This document shows positions 60,201 through 64,000 of a stretch of DNA of 64,000 nucleotides, in pieces. Location: positions 1,079,486 through 1,143,485 of the forward strand of contig LLKO01000008.1 in assembly GCA_001513895.1 (NCBI GenBank), given 5' to 3'. This DNA comes from Graphilbum fragrans (Eukaryota; Ascomycota; Sordariomycetes; Ophiostomatales; Ophiostomataceae). How positions within the stretch are numbered: the stretch's first letter is position 1; every line of letters starts with the position of its first letter. The translations under genes were made by a program, and so were the position numbers. The notes beneath the pieces were generated by a model that saw only the letters and a list, made by a program, of their open reading frames with translations, was not told the DNA's origin and made no database searches.

Positions 60201-63200
60201 CTGTCTCGTTGCCTTCCCGTGCTCCTCCACCGTCCCTCCCAGCCTCCTCCATGGCTCTGCTGCTGCTGTGTCCTCCTCCGTGCTCATGCCGTGGAAGCCC
60301 GGCATCTCACTTTCCTCTGTTGCGCTCTTCGGATTGCCGCTCTCCATGCATGATGCCTCTCACAGCCGCTCATCCGTTCCTACCCCCTTCCTCGTCCTTG
60401 GCCACCACTATGTGTGCCACTGTCCGCACGTCTTTCTTTTTGCAAGAGCACAAGCTGCACGCAGGACCGGGAGCCGGAGCATGGCTTCCCTTTCGGGTAC
60501 TAGTCATTCTGTGTGGTTTTGTGTGCTCTGCGATCTCCTGTCTGCCACATGCTAGAGAGAGCGGCAATGTAGGAAGAAGCAAACGGCAGGCTAGCATTCA
60601 TCCTGTCCACGATTCCGCTGTTAGGACCAGATGATGGACAGTGCCTGGTGGCTTGGTTTCATGACGACACATTCAAACACTGACGGCTTTGTTGCTTTCT
60701 TTTTGTCGCACCCCTTTCGAGCCAAGGTTTTCTCTCTTCCCCTCCCTCCCATTCTCGGGGGGGAAGCGTTGTATTTTGGCCATCTTTTCATGCGCTTTCA
60801 CCCACTAGCAACCTGTTTCCATCGGCCGCATTTCCTTGTTGGGCTGGTCTTATGGTATTTCTTGGCTTTTTGGTCTGTTGTATTTTGTAACCGCTTTATT
60901 GCTTTCGTTTTTTTTCCTTCACCGTATTGGAGCACAGCCGTTTCATCTAGCCTTTTGTCTTCTGAACTTGTGGCCGTAGCTTCTGCGACTCTGTTGGCTA
61001 GAACCACCCCTTCCCCGCCTCATGTTACTTTTGAGAGCGAGCCAAGTCTACGGATGAGTTACACGAGCTTCTCTTCCGTTCGGTCACTGTGAAGCTTGAC
61101 GTTTCCACATATTGTTATTTTCTTTCCTTTCCTTCCGTTCTTGAATCGCCCTTCTAATGCAAAAATCTAATTAATGGCGTGTCTATGGAGCAGTTGCATC
61201 GTGCAAACAAGAGGGACTGATGGCGAAATACAAACATAAACAGCCGCCTAGAGCGGTTACAGACAAGGGTTTAGGGGCGAAGGAAACGGGAGAGGAGTGC
61301 CCTGGCCACCGCCATCCATATTGGAGCTGTTATATGCATGGAGTGACAAGTGGTGTGCTCGCTGTAGTGTATTCCTGCGGGTTGCGGTCTGTGCTTTTGG
61401 ATATCCTCTCACCCCCGCCAGTTGTCGTACTGATGTTACGGAGTAGCTGCACCTAAAATAAACATAAGATACAACCCCAAACTAAAAAGCCGTCCACTAC
61501 GACGGGGCACGACTCCCAACAAAGGCATAAACCTTCTCGTATGACTCGCTGCCAGCCCGTAGTTATGGTGTAGTGCGGACGTGATTCCGGCACCTCCTAA
61601 TCTGTTCGAGTTTGGGAAACCCTGGATCCTTGGCCCTGCAGGGCCGAACAGCAGAAATCAAAAGAGAGAGTGTAGAAAGCTCTTTGTCCACTTATTTTAT
61701 TTTGGCCGCAGGGCGCGTTGCGGAGGCTTGTTGGCACACAGACAATGTCCAAGCGTCTATGTATGCTTGTCCCCCGGCCCCGAGACCGACCCAAGCACAG
61801 CGAAGCAGCCTGCTTGCAGCTAAGGTGGCGCAGTTTGGCTACAAAGGAACAAGAAAGCAGCAGGCAGGAAGGGCAAGAGCACAGAAACAGATGGTGTGTA
61901 GCCCCCTCACTGGCCTTTGTAGGTAGGCTACGGCCGGTGTTGCCAGTGGGCAAGCCTGGGCCGCATCTTACCAGAAAACAGAGGCAAGGAACTTTCCGAA
62001 ACCGAATTGGCGGACCACGAGAGAAGCAGCGAGCACAAGACAAATTACAGCCAGGAAACTCGGGAGCTTTTGGTCACAAGACTGTAACAATATTCAGAAT
62101 CGTGAGTTCCAAGAGCTAAGAATAGACGAATGGCCTGTCTTCTCTGTGTTTGTTTGTATTGGCTATTCCATTGTATTATTTGGGGGGTTCCCTATCCTAC
62201 GCTCTACGCGTGCACAGGCATTCACGGTTCCCTGGGCACCTTCGCAGATCGCACATCAAATGGGGGCCGACAAGGCTTGTCTGTGCCGCACCTGGGAGCC
62301 AGGGCAGTCAGACAAGAACATGCAACGCAACATGGAGGGGGTGTACATATTGTGCTGCTGGTTGTTTTCTCTCGGGCTCGCTACATGAGCCCTCTATGGA
62401 CTTCCGCCACCCCAATGTCCATCTGGCGCTGGCAGATAGAAGGGGGGGCACTTCATTTAAATTTAGCTTTTCCACACCGGAAACATTTTATTTTGACTGC
62501 TGTCATTACGAAAACGCCGGTGGCTCTGGACTGCTCGATGTGATGCCTACCCCTAAATGCCCTGCCGTGCTCGAAGTGACTCGTTATGTGCACGTTTCAT
62601 GCATGGGGGCAGGAAGGGCACCGGAGAGGGTACGGACATGTGAATGGCACCGGGTACGGGTAATGCTCAGCTTCTGTCGTACGGTCCCGAGCCCTTGCGG
62701 CAGGGCCCTGCTTTGTTTATTGGGCCTCCCGTTGGGCATCATCTATCTCTGTCGCGTTTTGTCTAGTGGTGTACGGAATACACTGCAGATCATGTGTTGC
62801 CTCGCCTCTCGTCCGTCCTTTCTTGTCCCTTCGTCTCGCCTCCCGCATTTCGCCTCTCGGCTCTGAGCCTCTCTGGCCTGCCCAGAATACGGGCACCGCA
62901 TGCATCGACCCATGGAGCCCACACGGGTCTTCTTCTGCTTTGTGTTCCCTCGGCGAGGTCTGAGCCAGGGGATGGAGGCGGCTTCGGTATGGAAAACCGG
63001 CCGGGGTCCCAATCGCCCACAAGAGCACCAATGAAAGGCAGAAAGAGGACAAGGCAAGGACTTTGTTGCCCGAATGGGTGTAGAGAACGCAACGCTAGCT
63101 GACTGGAGATAAAGTCATGGTCGCGGCAAAGATGGTTGTTCGCGGATAAACGGGTTGATGTTCAAATCCGCAGATATTTAGACATGGGATCGTTGGAATA

Positions 63201-63987
63201 GTAATTGTAACGGTGGCGCTCGTTCTCGGGGGATGAGAACAAACACACCAGCAAGTACAAGGACCAGCCATGGAAGCGAGACAGCTGACGAACACGAGGA
63301 GAGAGAGAGGAAAAGAGGATAAGGGGAGGGGACGGCGGCGAGGGCCTTGGAATATGAAAAACGACAGAGACAACGACTTGGCTCTGCGCCTCCGCCGCTG
63401 ACGATGAGCATCGCACAAGCACACAACCCTGCCGAATGGAGCCCAGCAGAGCACCGCGACAACCCACAAGACGCGGCTAACACGTGAAACCGTTGGTTCG
63501 TAGCTGAGTCGCTGTGCTCAGCGGGCCAGTGACACTGCGGCTGACCTGGTTGCACGGCGTTGGTTGTGTCCGACGCGGCCAATTCCTGTTCGAGAGGGTG
63601 GTATCGGGTGTAGAGTAACTGGACATGGGAGGGGGTTGGGTGGCTTGCTGGGCAGGATGCACTCGTTTCCACGCGGCTGGAACTGTGGCTTGCGTGGCCG
63701 ACGAAGCAAAACGCAACTATAAGGACGCCGAAAGAGACATGCGACCACAGATAATGCGCAATAGGCGTACGTGTGTGCCTACGAATGCGTGGACGACTGT
63801 CGCCCCAATGATCCCGTAGGGCGTGCTGTCGGAACCGAAAGGCTGCTGAAGGGCGGGCAACTCGGCCGAGGAGGCCATTCTGAGTGAATCAGGCAGGCCA
63901 TCACCCTACAACAAGCTATGTCTCCATACATGCCCTGTGAGACTGGAACGGGAAGCAACCAAAGAAGCTGGGCGTAGCATTAGGGGA
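57270..63987. other. Gene-poor region, no gene recognised
   Basis: Upstream of aah1 and to the end of the window I recognise no protein or RNA gene. Pyrimidine-rich stretches at about 58110-58160 and 58560-58600 could be leader or promoter sequence of a transcript I cannot define. An 8-bp tandem repeat lies at 57743-57790. Confidence 0.45.
57743..57790. repeat. Six-copy 8-bp tandem repeat AGAACGAC
   Basis: Five perfect copies and one with a single change (AGAACAAC) lie head to tail, about 700 bp upstream of the aah1 start. Confidence 0.9.
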
Positions 63988-64000
63988 GGGGGGGGGGGGG
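63988..64000. repeat. Homopolymer of 13 G at the window end
   Basis: The last 13 bases are all G, preceded by TTAGGGGA. It is not a TTAGGG telomere array. It may be a genuine G run that continues or the low-quality end of an assembled contig. Confidence 0.7.

Noticed and set aside
63110..63185. tRNA candidate around GTTCAAATCC
   Set aside because: Resembles a T-loop, but the acceptor and T stems do not pair.
63975..64000. Telomere end
   Set aside because: Only one TTAGGG-like word, followed by poly-G; no hexamer array.

Overview
This window is nuclear DNA of a filamentous ascomycete, most likely a Sordariomycete. The evidence is short spliceosomal introns of 52 to about 280 bp (mostly GTATGT/GTAAGT donors, CTAAC-type branch points and CAG/TAG acceptors), fungus-specific families (Spt20, Mch1, Aah1, a fungal F-box/LRR-like protein) and GC-rich coding sequence. 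An Ophiostomatales/Sporothrix-like source is only a guess. I see no rRNA, tRNA, CRISPR array or intact transposon.

Layout. Positions 1-486 (+) hold the last two exons of an unidentified gene, followed by a six-copy 33-bp tandem repeat. Positions 2171-5982 (+) encode the glutamine-rich SAGA subunit Spt20, with a 9-bp minisatellite directly after its stop. From 5983 to 25344 there is about 19 kb with no recognisable gene. It ends in an ATG-free pyrimidine-rich leader for a two-finger C2H2 transcription factor (25345-26899, +). A second gene-poor stretch of about 11 kb precedes a cluster of six genes: an F-box/LRR-like protein (37864-40677, +), the MFS transporter Mch1 (41323-43530, -), histidyl-tRNA synthetase (44230-46054, +), glutamate decarboxylase with seven exons (49699-51699, +), a membrane-anchored GDSAG lipase/esterase (52951-55642, +) and adenine deaminase (55801-57035, -). 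The final 7 kb shows no gene and ends in a run of 13 G.

How it fits together. The genes are mostly housekeeping or metabolic: histidyl-tRNA charging, glutamate to GABA, adenine to hypoxanthine, transport and lipid hydrolysis. Two are transcription regulators, Spt20/SAGA and the C2H2 factor. They do not form an obvious pathway cluster. Regulatory sites fit their neighbours in three places: a perfect TGACTCA (Gcn4/CPC1-type) site upstream of histidyl-tRNA synthetase, a consensus TATA box upstream of glutamate decarboxylase, and a CGG-N6-CCG dyad (UaY/Ppr1-type spacing) upstream of adenine deaminase.

I found no clear new biological system. The most notable features are the two gene deserts (19 and 11 kb) with their recurring TAC-GAG-TAC/TACGGAGTAC words and palindromes, the repeats placed directly after stop codons, and the two in-frame starts of histidyl-tRNA synthetase.
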